Below, in pieces: positions 24,291-35,000 of a stretch of 64,000 bases of DNA (position 1 is its first letter; each line of letters opens with the position of its first letter). Origin of the DNA: Acanthaster planci (taxonomy: Eukaryota > Echinodermata > Asteroidea > Valvatida > Acanthasteridae); contig NW_019091363.1 of the NCBI RefSeq assembly GCF_001949145.1, positions 1,304,387 to 1,368,386 of the forward strand. Reading direction: 5' to 3'. Below the pieces are notes generated by a model. It worked only from the letters and a program-made list of their open reading frames with translations. It ran no database searches and was not told the DNA's origin. A program made the position numbers and the translations under genes.

Positions 24291-25030
24291 CTAAAGAAGA
24301 GTACAAAGTTGCAGACAAATAGTGTCTAAGAAATATTCATTGCTACTACACTGAGAAATGGGTGCAGGGAAGATGTTAAAATCAAGGTTACGGTTCTGAA
24401 AACCCTATCTGCTAATTTGTTGTGCCTCTCGCACGCACCTGCGTCCGTCAATCAAATCACTGTGTAGGGTATTCAAGTCCTTGCAGTCGGCCTCGCCTTC
24501 TTCTTTGACACGATCAAATTACGTTTCTTTTAAGTGTTGTCACCCGTGAACAGGAATTACAGTGTTTTGTTCTGGGGTGCAGACCGCTCATCTCCCACAC
24601 AGAATATCGATTCCTCACATTATAGGAAAGCCCACGAACCTAGTCAGCCTGAAAATCTTGCCTTGCGAGCACGATCGTTACAAGTATCACAGAATTGGCC
24701 GACATTTATAAGGGAATAAACAACTCATTGTAGTTACATGTATTGTGGTGTTTTAATGTTTAATTAATGTATATTCTTAATATAGATTGCTATATATGTA
24801 TATTTATGTTGTACTGCTGTTGTTTTTTCATTTTTTTTAAGCAGAGCAAGGACCACTTAATTTCCACCATGTATATTGTTTTATATGAGTACGAGTGGCG
24901 AATAAACTATGTAATGTGAATAAGAGAGAGTCATTGGACGGCGAAGTTAAAGAGCTCACCCCCACAGGCCCAGAGTGGGAGGAATCTTCGAGGTCATATT
25001 TACCCAGACAGTCACTATATGTATATTTCC
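24291..25030. other. Non-coding stretch, no gene seen
   Basis: Contains only a short TCTGGGGTGCAGACCGCTCA at about 24570, similar to the terminus of the neighbouring TIR element, possibly a relic end. Confidence 0.4.
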
Positions 25031-25474
25031 CTAGGGGTCCAGACTACTAATTCAAACCCCATTGAAAACAGTTTAAAAGCAGTAATGTTCAGGACGCAAT
25101 AACATGTGCGCCAAAATCCCTGAGATTTCTGAAACACAAATGAAATTCTTCTCCGGTCACTTATCTTTCAATTTCTTTTCAATTTTATGTGGGTTAAGCA
25201 ATTACATTTTTAATTTTCAATTCAAGTGGCAACTCTCAACTTTCTTGGGCACTTAATTAGGACCATTTTTCAACCGTAGTTTTTAGCCATTCTGCTGTCA
25301 CATGAAAGCTCAAAGACCCAGGGAGTTGATTCCGGCAACGATTTACACAATCTCATCATTTTGGGGGCCAAACAATCTCCTTTTTCAAAAGATACTGTGA
25401 AGGGGGGGGGGCACTTTTAATGCTAATGAGCTGGCCAGAAATTCTCACTTGAATTGAGTGGTCTGCACCCCTAG
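25031..25474. mobile_element. TIR element beginning CTAGGGGT
   Basis: The left end CTAGGGGTCCAGACTACTAA and the reverse complement of the right end (CTAGGGGTGCAGACCACTCA) match over about 27 bp, giving a 444-bp element. The interior has no protein. Partial relatives lie at 18545-18598 and, reversed, at about 28750-28910. CTAG at both outer ends may be the target duplication or part of the terminus. Confidence 0.7.
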
Positions 25475-25612
25475 TGCTCTATCGCTATTCGCTACAACAG
25501 GCGCGTTCTTCCTTCTGAGACGCAAGGACGCCCAGCCGAAAGTGGAGAGTACAGGAGGGCCGTTACTGTCTGGCTACCCGTATAAAGTATGACCTTTTTA
25601 CATAGCGAACAA

Positions 25613-25640
25613 AAAACAAACAAACAAACAAACAAATAAA
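25613..25640 (+). repeat. (CAAA)n microsatellite
   Basis: About seven CAAA/AACA units, directly upstream of the first LINE fragment. Confidence 0.85.
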
Positions 25641-25660
25641 AAGAATAGTTCTCATCGTAA

Positions 25661-26640
25661 TTGGGGCAGATACCGTCATCTGCAGAAATGTATTCAGACG
25701 AAATAAGGAGAGTGGAACACAGTTACCTCTCCACAACAGTGTTTGAATCACTTTGTACAGACTCAAGGAAATTCTGGTTCTTCATAAAAAATAAACGTCA
25801 TGAATCAACATGCATCTCTGCTTTGTGGAGTGGAAAAAAAAACCTGTTAGTGCTGCGTGGGAGAAGGCTGAGGTACTTAGCCAGCAGTGTAGATCTGTGT
25901 TTATTAGGGAGGATTCTGCATCACTGCCCAAGTATTTTGGCACTAAACTCCCTTCAATACCGCCACTTCAAATCCAACCAGATAGTGTTTTTAACTTCTG
26001 AACGTTTTGGTTCCACACAAGGTCCCTGGACCAGATGGGATGCACCCTTTTGTATTGAAGACGTGCATCAGAAATGACTTCTATGCTTACAATGATATTC
26101 AGTCAAAGTCTTTTCATCGATTTTGCTACATTTTTTTTGGTCTATGGCAAATATTGCTTCTATCCAAAAAAACGAAGTCGTACTGAACCATCTAATTTCA
26201 TGCCTGTTTCCCTAACCTCTGTATGTTGAAAGGTTATTGAGAATATAATTTACATCCATGTCATGAAACATCTTGATCGTTTCCATACTTTGAATCAATG
26301 CCAACATGGGTTTAGAGTAAAAAAAAAAGTCTTGTAAAACTCAACCTCTGGGCACAGTTCATCGTATTTGGAAATCTAGCAAGTCTGTTAAGCAGGTTGA
26401 TGCCATTGTTTTAGATTTTGCCAAGGCTTTTGACTTGGTTCGTCACCGCAGACTCCTTCATTAGCTCGATCGTTTCCGCACTGAAGGTCCGTTACTTTCC
26501 TGGATCTCGTCATCACTGGGAGGCATCAAACTGTTGTTCTTCAAGGCGCATCTTCAACCCCTGTCGAAGTATTGTCTAGGGTACTTCAAGGCCCCGTTCT
26601 TAGACCTCTCCTGTTTCTCCTGTATATTAATGTGCGGATC
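25661..26640 (+). pseudogene. LINE reverse-transcriptase fragment 1 (jockey/CR1-like), decayed
   Basis: Broken remnant of a non-LTR retrotransposon ORF2. Upstream of the RT core one frame gives SRKFWFFIKNKRHEST, and a second frame later gives TKLPSIPPLQIQPD, both typical of the linker before the RT. Then follow NFMPVSLTS, QCQHGF, the RT block A-like DFAKAFDLV (26414-26437), and the pre-YADD block VLQGPVLRPLLFLLYIN ending near 26630. At least three frameshifts and several stops separate these blocks. The catalytic YADD box and C-terminal part are missing. It is a dead copy with no function expected, and is not the 5' half of fragment 2 because the two overlap in the RT region. Confidence 0.85.
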
Positions 26641-26921
26641 CTTATTTTGCGTAGTAATTACTCTCGGTGTTGAGCCTGAGAGGGTGCTCTTTCAAACTTG
26701 CCTCTTCTCCTTTCCACCGGGAGTTGATCGGAGGCTGGCCGAAACTGCTCGGTAATTTACTCTTTCTTTTACTCTTTTCAAATATGATTACTGGTACAAG
26801 CGGTAAATTATAAGTGTGTTGAATGATTAGAGAATCGGCTGGGATTGATGATTACCATTAAGTTGAATCGGTTTGGGGGTTTATGAATAGAACTCTTCTG
26901 TTTCATTCATAATGCTTCTTA

Positions 26922-27317
26922 TGGTGTACTATTTACGACAAACATTTCTCTCTCTCTTTAGCCTCCATCCAGGCGACGCAACTACACGACGCGACGGCAC
27001 GACGGCTCCCTTGCGTCGTGCCGTCGGGCCGCAGCGTCGCCTTCTTGTCATTACGTTTGTACACACACGACGCGTCGCGTCGTGCTTCGTGTCGTGCCGT
27101 CGCCCGTCGCGTCGTGCTGTCTCAGGTCCTTTCCATGTTGCATTTTTTCCCGCCTAAACGTCGCCCCTTCCGTTGCCCGTCGTGTCGTACCGTCGTGCGT
27201 CGCGTCGCACGTCGTGTCGTGCATCACGTCGCTTATTACGTCTCCTGAAGCACGACGCGACGCACGACACGACGCACGACGCGACGCGTCGTGTGCTCTC
27301 GCCCTTTGTTTCTTTTC
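26922..27317 (+). repeat. CGTCG-rich fold-back arm, left
   Basis: The reverse complement of this block occurs at 28936-29287, starting with GTGTACTATTTACGACAAAC and continuing through an AGAGAG tract and a strikingly GC-rich block (about 26985-27300) built of CGTCGTG, CGTCGCG and CACGACG words. The block is also partly self-complementary (about 27180-27215 against 27250-27290). Open frames through it are arginine/alanine-rich artefacts. Confidence 0.85.
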
Positions 27318-28205
27318 GTTTATAGAGGGCGCCTTTACTGTTTTCTGTCATTTCTGTCTCCCGTGCTTGCAAAGTACATGCTATTTACTCTTTGGCGTTG
27401 ATATGTTCTTGTTTTTATCTCATCCATTCCTCGATTAGGATTAATTTCTGTCATATTTTATTAATTAAAAAAAAGAAAAAACAGCAAAAAGAAAATCGGC
27501 ATATGTAGGAACTGCTCTCTCATAATAAGTGGAAGCCCAGAATTCGTCACTCTTTAAACCCAGCCAATGATTTCTTTTTAATACCGTCGATGCAGTTCCC
27601 ATTTGTGGTAGATTTGTAATCTTATAGATTGGTATTACTGGTATTTCTCCGTGGTCCATCCCAGTAATTTCTAAGTAGTACTCCCAATTCTTCAGACAAT
27701 TTGTCTACAATTGTATGACCGCAAGTTTAACCACGGGTTTAAGAAGTTACAACCGAGCCTGCTCTATAAAACCCTCAGAATATTCCGTCTTAGTCTTCCT
27801 TCAGGCCAGTCTTCCTCGTTACCTTCATCAGCACCACACTTTTAATGATATTAGTTCTTGTATCTGAACAAAACATTATACAGACGCTATTATAATTGTG
27901 GCCGTGTCTTGTTTTCAACTTTGTTCGGCCACACACATGTATAATTTCTCCTCTGATCCGCATGTTACATTAGGAAGCACGTTATAATGATTGATGTATT
28001 GTATCTTAGAATGGATTTTGAAATATTGTAGCGGGCATAATATGAGAATCATATTACATTGTTTATGTGTTTACTAGTTTACGCCTTTTATTATCAGCTG
28101 ACCAGTGAGGATTAATTCGTTTCCGGCTAATATAGTAAAATGTTTTCGCACGGTTTACGAAAATACAAATATCCTCACGTTAGCGAAAGCATCTTGTTAA
28201 TAATG
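27318..28205. other. Interior of the CGTCG fold-back pair
   Basis: AT-rich sequence between the two inverted arms, with no transposase or other gene recognised. Confidence 0.5.
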
Positions 28206-28206
28206 A

Positions 28207-28367
28207 AAAAACAAACAAACAAACAAACAAACAAACAAACAAACAAACAAACAAACAAACAAACACCCCCAACACCCCCAACAAACAAACAAACAAACAA
28301 ACACCCCAACAAACAAACAAACAAACAAACAAACAAACAACCCAACACCCCAACACCCCAACAAACA
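28207..28367 (+). repeat. (AAAC)n microsatellite with CCCCAACA interruptions
   Basis: About 160 bp of AAAC units interrupted by blocks of CACCCCAACA. Long lysine/threonine/asparagine or leucine/cysteine/valine frames through it are artefacts. A shorter composite with the same two motifs occurs in reverse at about 60445-60505. Confidence 0.97.
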
Positions 28368-28749
28368 GGAATTCTATTTAACAGAAAACAATTGAAATAA
28401 AATTGAAACAATTGCAATGAAAATAAATAAAGGGCCTAGATTGAACTCTCTCTTAATGAAAACAAAAAGTTAGAAAGCATGCATGAAAAAAACAGCAGAA
28501 ACAAGACCTGCTACGTGTTTGCTCTTTGTACGCTACCTACATAGACACGCAGAGCCTCGATCTGGCAGCTTTTTCCTTATATGTTGCTTAATAATTTGGG
28601 GCATGATGCTGCGTTATGGCTAAATTCTACAGCTGAAAAATGGTGATAAGTGTCCGAAAAGGTTGAGGGTCGCCACTTAAAAAAGGCTGTAATCAGACTT
28701 CACTTGGGGGGTGATTTTGTTTTGTGGGAATAATTACAAATGTAATCGG

Positions 28750-28910
28750 TTAACCCACACAAAATTGAAAAGAAATCGAAAGATTAGGGACCAGACAATA
28801 ATTTCATTTGTGTTTCAGCAATCTCAAGGGTGTTGGTATGCATGTAATTGGGCCCTGAACAGTGTGATTTTACACTCTTTTCAATGGAACTTGAATTAGT
28901 GAACTGTACC
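28750..28910 (-). repeat. Partial reverse copy of the CTAGGGGT element
   Basis: Reading on the minus strand it follows 25031-25200: AGTGTAAAATCA-like and CAATGGAACTTGAATTAGT words at the terminus, then the block TTTCAATTTCTTTTCAATTT with TGTGGGTTAA. It lies just outside the right CGTCG arm, inside the pair. Confidence 0.6.
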
Positions 28911-28935
28911 GTACTATGCAAGTACGGGAAGCGGA

Positions 28936-29287
28936 AATGAAAGAAACAGCGTCGCGTCGAGTCGTACGTCGCGTCGTGCTTCAGTCGACGTAATAGACGA
29001 CACGACGTACGACCCGACGCACGACGGTATGACGCGACGGGCAACGGAAGGGGCGACGTTGAGGCGGAAAAAATATGGAAAGGATCTCAGACAGTACGAC
29101 GCGACGGGCGACGGCACGACACGACGCACGACACAACGGGTCGTGTGTGTACAAACGTAATGGCAAGAAGGCGACGGTGCGACCCGACGGCACGACGCAA
29201 GGGAGCCGTCATGCCTTCGCGTCGTGTTGCGTCGCCTGGAGGGAGGCTAAAGAGAGAGAGAAATGTTTGTCGTAAATAGTACACCAT
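28936..29287 (-). repeat. CGTCG-rich fold-back arm, right
   Basis: Inverted copy of 26922-27317 with scattered substitutions and a few indels, ending GTCGTAAATAGTACACCATA. The two arms with the 1.6-kb interior make a unit of about 2.37 kb (26922-29287) that could extrude as a very large stem. Confidence 0.85.
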
Positions 29288-29809
29288 AGCTTCTTCGGGT
29301 TCACGTGTGCGAGAACTGTCTACGTAGCCTATGTGTGCATTATTGTCTGTACCACGCCCGGTCTGCCGCACCTAAGTGGGAGCGTGTGGGCCTATGGAAA
29401 GTTCCCGTGACCTTTGGGTCTCGTCCATGTGCGTGCATGGTGAGCGCTGATTTTGGTAGTGCACGCTACTTTAGCTGTAATTTTATTATCATTTGCAAAG
29501 CATGATTGCAGGCTTTATATTGAAATATCGTATGTTTCCCATGTTTATATTATTGTGTACACAGGGTTATCATTTCAGCCCAGTGCAGTGGGCCACACCA
29601 CACTTACCTATAACTGCAACCCCATGAGTGTTGGGTGAGTTGAGAAACTAATTATGCAAATACTAAGGTACTCCATCACTTATTAAATACACATGTGATT
29701 TTATGCTTTGTAAATTCTCTCTGTTTACTTAATGTCAATGTCATGAATTGTTTTTCAGGGATATATTTTAAGGGCGGACACAAAACGAAATAAATAAATC
29801 AAGATCAGG
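29288..29809. other. Non-coding interval
   Basis: No gene recognised; two overlapping frames of about 60 codons lack any motif. Confidence 0.45.
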
Positions 29810-29814
29810 AGGTC

Positions 29815-30656
29815 TGTTTCGCCCTTATTTATTTCCGGGAATTCTCTTACCGGAGGACATACGTTCCTCACCCTGAAGGGGACTATACAGCTTCTTCCCA
29901 AGGGACCCTGCTACTTGACGTTGCCCGTAAGCTTCCAAGCTTACATTAATAATCTCTCTGATGGGATTACATCCCAAGTATGTCTGTGTGCGGATGATTG
30001 TCTCTTATCGTCCTATTACGTCCGTAGCAGACTTTGAGATCCTTCAAAAAGGTGCACAGCTGCTTAAGGACGGGGGCGATGGCCGCTATCCTTCAAACCT
30101 TAGAAATGCAGCGCACTATGTTCCACAAGGAGAAAAGCTACTATTGGGTATTCGTATAACGGGTCTAATCACACTCTCAACATATCGAAATACCACAAAT
30201 ACCTAGGAGTTACCTTATCTTGTGATTTCATATGGAATACTCACATCGATACAGGAGTCTCCAAAGCAAATGGTATAATTGATTTTCTTCGTCGTAACCT
30301 TGGCAATGCTCCTCAAAAAGTGAAGATTCAAGCAGGTCAGAGCCTGATTCTACCTCATGTTGAGTACTGCAGCTCATTATGGGATTCTAAACTAACTGCA
30401 ACATGCAGAAAGTACATCTGCAAATTGAAGACCACCTGATGTTTAAAAACAAAGAGATTTCAACACTAGGATAACAAGATCCCACAATCCTCTGTCACTA
30501 AGAGTTCCTTCAACAAGAAGTAAATGCTTACTGCAGTCATTCTCCCCTACAACAACCAGGCACTGGAATCAGCTGTCACATAACATCAAATCAGTTCAAA
30601 ATTCATCTACATTCAGAAGACAAAGAGAAAAGCTGTTTGATTATATGCCTCTCTGA
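29815..30656 (+). pseudogene. LINE reverse-transcriptase fragment 2 (jockey/CR1-like), decayed
   Basis: C-terminal half of a non-LTR retrotransposon ORF2. A degenerate FLTGG block is followed by YINNLSDGITSQVCLCADDCLLS with the catalytic ADD at 29990-29998. Then come the post-RT block KYLGVTLSCDFIWNTHI, FLRRNLGNAP, ILPHVEYCSSLWD and the C-terminal TRHWNQLSHNI to a TGA at 30654-30656. Internal stops and frameshifts break it. The upstream part overlaps the region covered by fragment 1, so these are two copies of related elements. No activity expected. Confidence 0.9.
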
Positions 30657-30859
30657 CTTGAATTGAGTGGTGTTCTAGTTGGAGCTGTTCAATTATCTAT
30701 CTAGATCCAGATCCAGTCACTCCATGAAGATTAGCACAGGACCTCGGAGGTGGGTCGGCGAGGGTGCGTTTGAGTTAAATTATGGTAAACAACCTAGTAC
30801 ATTCGAGAGAGACCCACCGAAGGAAGGATGGGTGCATTCAGTCATCCATCTCAAAGGTG

Positions 30860-32010
30860 GCCTGTTAATAAACACGATAAACCTGACGACGCGCGTGAAG
30901 ACCCCGTCGAAAGACCAGACGGAAGCGCCACAAATTCAAAGTTTTCACCCGTCGTATTCAGAGGAACCTTTGGTCCTTAAGGTGGATCGGAATATGCAGG
31001 TACGTGTCCTTCATATCCACTGTAGAAGCCTAGGCTGGGATTGGCAGAGACTGGGTGACTGTTTGCAACGTCTCCATTTGAAAGTGCCGCTGACGGATGA
31101 ATCTGTTTGGCGGCTTGAGGTTGAGAATTGGACGCCAGGAGTTCGGCTCCTTCGTGGTGAAGAAGAACATCGAAACAAACCCGTCGTGCGATGGATGAGA
31201 GACTTGGGAGATGGCTCATTTCTGAACAAGGGAGTTAATTTCCGACTCCAGAGTCCGGCGTTCGTGGGGATCGGAGACGGGGGGGCGGCCAGAACTCGTG
31301 TTGGGTTCGCGAGACCCGCTGGAAGGCAGTGGTCTGTTGAAGGAGGGGCTGCAGCGCGAGGTCGGGGGGACGAAAGGAGCTCGAGGAAGAGTGTGGAGGC
31401 GAGGTGGAGCAGCCGTAGGTGGTGGAACCCGGAGGGCTGGAGCTGGCTGACGGGATGGGAGGATCCGGAATGAAATCTTAGGGGATTCCTTGATCCGACA
31501 AGCCTCAGATTGTACGGTCCCGGTGAACTGACCCGCAAATAGGTCTTTGCGGTAGAAGGAAAGGTTCTGCAAAGTATTTGAAACCCATGGGTCCGGGATG
31601 TGCATCTCCGCCAAAGCGTTGGCGCGGCGGAATGAGGTGATCAGGCAGGATATGCGTGAGAACTGTTCGAAGGCCGTAGTTACGTTCTCGTCAAGGGCCA
31701 GAACAGGTCCGGTGACACGGGAGAATCATCCTCGCAGGCGTATGAGAGGTACTCCGCAAGAAGGGACAGGAAGGCTGTACAAAGTAAGCCGCGACGCAAG
31801 GTTTTATCGAGTCTGGATTGGTGGTGATCTTATCCTTGGCGCCTGACGGAAGGTCCAGGGCAGAGAGAAAGTCCGTAGAGTCTGACTTGGTGAACTGAAA
31901 CTAGTTCCGTGCCCGTCCCAGGAAAGGACGCCACTTCTTGCCTGACAACGCAAGAGCGCTCCCGCGAGAGAACTAAGAAGGCGGGAGAAGTTGTAGTCTG
32001 GCTGCTTGCC
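30860..32010 (-). pseudogene. DIRS-type retroelement gag/RT remnant, decayed
   Basis: Read on the minus strand, the upper part (about 31850-31216) gives gag-like blocks LDLPSGAKDKITTNPDSIKP, FRRANALAEMHIPDPWVSN and then a proline/serine-rich linker to LESEINSLVQK. The RT follows in shifted frames: MFFFTTKEPNSWRPILNLKP, the block A motif MKDTYLHIPIH (about 30994-31018), and FEFVALPSGLSTG (about 30905-30940). The order and wording match the RT of DIRS/Ngaro elements. Frameshifts and stops make it dead; no tyrosine recombinase or RNase H was found downstream (below 30860). The GC content is higher than in the surroundings. The 264-codon plus-strand frame at 30679-31473 is a shadow of this remnant. 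Confidence 0.8.
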
Positions 32011-35000
32011 GCTTGAATGAAGGGTGAGCGCCAGTGTCTTGGCTTGCTGGCGGTGGAGTAGGGAGGCATAAGACTTGAATCATGTCACACTGAAGTACGC
32101 GGAAACGGGACTCAGGAGGAGTGAGGCTAGCCACAGAGTCGCTGTCGTTTTCCCCGGAAGAAAATTCACGGATGTCCCATGGGGGAGTAGAGCGAGTTTC
32201 CTTGGGTATCCAAGGCCGAAGGTAGAGTGCATGACTTATTACGCGGACTTTCGCAGTGTGGACTTACGCAATAATATGTTGCGTCAGTGGAGTTACACCA
32301 TTGCGTACATTTTCGTGAAATCGGTTGCAGACGGACCTGTGGAAACTGACTTGGCTAAGAATGGCACCGGTTAAGCCGTACAAATAATGGGACCGCCGTA
32401 CAAGTAACGTTATACGTATGGCAAAAATACACGTTGCACACACGAAAATGTAACTTTTCATAAAAATGTGACTTAATTGTGACACAAAAAGATACGATAA
32501 AAGCTTACAGATACAGTACAATGCTTAACAGTTGATTAGGATCACACAGATCAGCTTTAGCGAGACAGAACGCTCTATGAATTTGAGGTCGAAAGACACG
32601 TCCGTAAGCAAAAGCACTGTTACTACGAAAAAGAAGGACGAACAAAGCGGCGACCACGCCTTAGGTTGACGGATTGGGGGCGCACTACGTTTCAAAAATT
32701 ATTTAGCGAATAGTAACAGAGCACTAGGGATGTAATGCATATGTAGTGACTGTCTGGGTAAGTTGACCGCGGTGGACTACAATATCGTGGATTTTCTAAT
32801 ACAAATTTTCCGCACATTTTGAAACTCTTACCTTTCAAATTCAAACTCCCAGTTAACTTTTAATTCGTTTCAGAATTCATGACTTTTCAGATCATATTCA
32901 ATTTCGTCTTCCACCGCTCAGTTATGCACTTTGATTAAACAATTTCATACAATTACCAGACTTTATCGTGAAAGACAATTGGGTCGTGCGCAATCGACGA
33001 ACATACTATAAATGAAGTAATTTTGACATTTTGAAGTCAGTGTTTATACATAGATTTCATTTGTATTTGTCACGCAATTGTATTGTATTTATTATTTTGT
33101 TTTTTACGTTTTCATCTGTTTATTTTAACTTTGAACATAATTATCTATTTTATTTTTGTTTGCCTGTTCAATGAAAGGCTATACATGTAACATTAAAAAC
33201 GAATTTAAATGTAATATAAAACTGTATCTTTTTCCATACTTATAATTGTGCTCCATTTAGCTCTTTGGAACTTTTATGCATCAACAACTGGCAGAAATAA
33301 GGTGTATGCAAAACATTTTCGTGGTGTGTATATGGTACATATGAAAACATTTTCGTCGTCTCGTGCAAAAATGTAAAAACAACAACAACAGCAACAAACC
33401 TCTCCCAGAGGGAAAGAAGATAAAATGCATGGATCTCTTTTTAAACACTCTTTCCGTAAAAGTCGACGAATAAAAATTAATGGTGTCTCTGCGTAGCATT
33501 ATTTAATCAAAAGCATTGAAAGAGGTTCACGCACACTTCTCTTCTGTCGTTTCTGGTGGCGCTGTTTCCATCCAGCCAACTAATAATTTTTACTCAAGTG
33601 CAGCAAAACCCTCGAAACATTCCGTACTCTCAATGAGCACAGCCGTAATGCGCCGTACTGTGACAGCCATAACACGGCCGTGTGAGGCAGAATCTGCACA
33701 AAGGAAAAGGGGGAAATGTGAACAATTTGATAAGATTTCCCGAGCCCACGAAGAGGGGTCATGCTTGAGCTGACTGAAATCGTAATGACATTGGTACAAC
33801 ATTGGTAAAAGCGATTGGAAAAGTCTAACATTTGTCTTTACGCCCACCCTATTACCTGTCGTAATTGAGTCGGGATTAGCTAAACGGGCCTGTCGTTAAA
33901 TCCGTACTCTTCAGGAGTTCATCCCGTGTTATTGTCGGAAAATGATTTCTCGAGTGTCTCACGTTTCCTACATATACAGTTCATATGATCGCAATGGCAA
34001 CAGAGACTGCGACTCGACAAACCCCAACGTAGGGAAACAGTGATGTGATGTCAATGGGATGAAGCTTATCCGCGAATTTAAAAACAGTGCTGCTTGAGCA
34101 AGTGTTCCTAACAACAGCTCGACCTCTCCATGACTTGTTTTGAATTTTCTACAATGCAGCAACGAAAGTGTGTAAAATTTTCGCTATAAAAAAGTATACC
34201 TTAAATGTTTAGCTCAAATCTTATATGTTTCTGAGAAACATTTACACTACTGTCCAAATTCACTTGAAGGGTAGTCCAGCGCCCTCCTGTGACGCTTTCT
34301 TTCACACTATAGGATTTCCATCTGGTGTTGTGTTCAACTGATCAGACAAGACAAGCAGGTTTTGGATCCCAGAACAAAGCGCTTATAACTGTTCTTTTCG
34401 TTTATACAAATTATTCCAAAATGACAAGAATGCATTTCTCCAAGACTATGGCTAAAGCAAAGAGGGGAAACGGAGTGAAGCCGCTGTTTCTATTCTGCAG
34501 AGGACTGAAACAGTCCGCAATTTCTCTGTTTGTTCGTGTTGATTCTGTTGGTACTATCATTGAAAATGACGCAATGCTCTCGCAGATTCTTGTACCGATG
34601 ATTTGCGTGATTACACCGATCCTATTTAACATTGCAGAGAAGGTTCTTGAAGGTTTTTGTTTTTACTTAAGTCTTTATAATATATTTTTCTGAAAATTCC
34701 TTTTGTAAAAACAGACTGAAACGAGTGAATGAATATCGAAATGCATTAAATAATATTATGCGAAACCTATGTGAAAAACAGGCCTTTAGTACCGAAATTG
34801 CAAAGTCGGACTTGTATAATAATTTGTCAACACGCTGCAAAACTGAGGTTTTGTACACTGAAAAAAAATGCCTGGGTTAAATCTTAACCTAAGAGAGGAT
34901 GAAAACTGCATTAGTACACAATAGGTTAGGTTGTTTCAACCCAATTAGGGTGATTGAAATTAATTTCTTGTTTGTTTTAACCAAACAATGGTTAATACCC

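Noticed and set aside
27018-27438. Arginine/serine-rich frames in several phases
   Set aside because: Translation of the CGTCG simple-sequence arm; all frames are open because stops are rare in that composition.
28207-28367. CRISPR-like or telomere-like array
   Set aside because: Simple-sequence composition without spacers; the CCCCAACA blocks are irregular and do not match known telomere units of animals.
28140-28417. Lysine/threonine/asparagine and leucine/cysteine/valine frames
   Set aside because: Translation of the AAAC microsatellite.
26640-29990. TGTGCGGAT at both edges as a 9-bp target duplication of the fold-back unit inside one LINE
   Set aside because: The two LINE fragments overlap in the RT block, and this word is part of the conserved CAD codons of the element, so it is better explained by homology of two copies.
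30679-31473. 264-codon plus-strand frame
   Set aside because: Antisense shadow of the DIRS-like remnant; its length comes from the GC-rich sequence of that element, and no protein family is recognisable in this strand.
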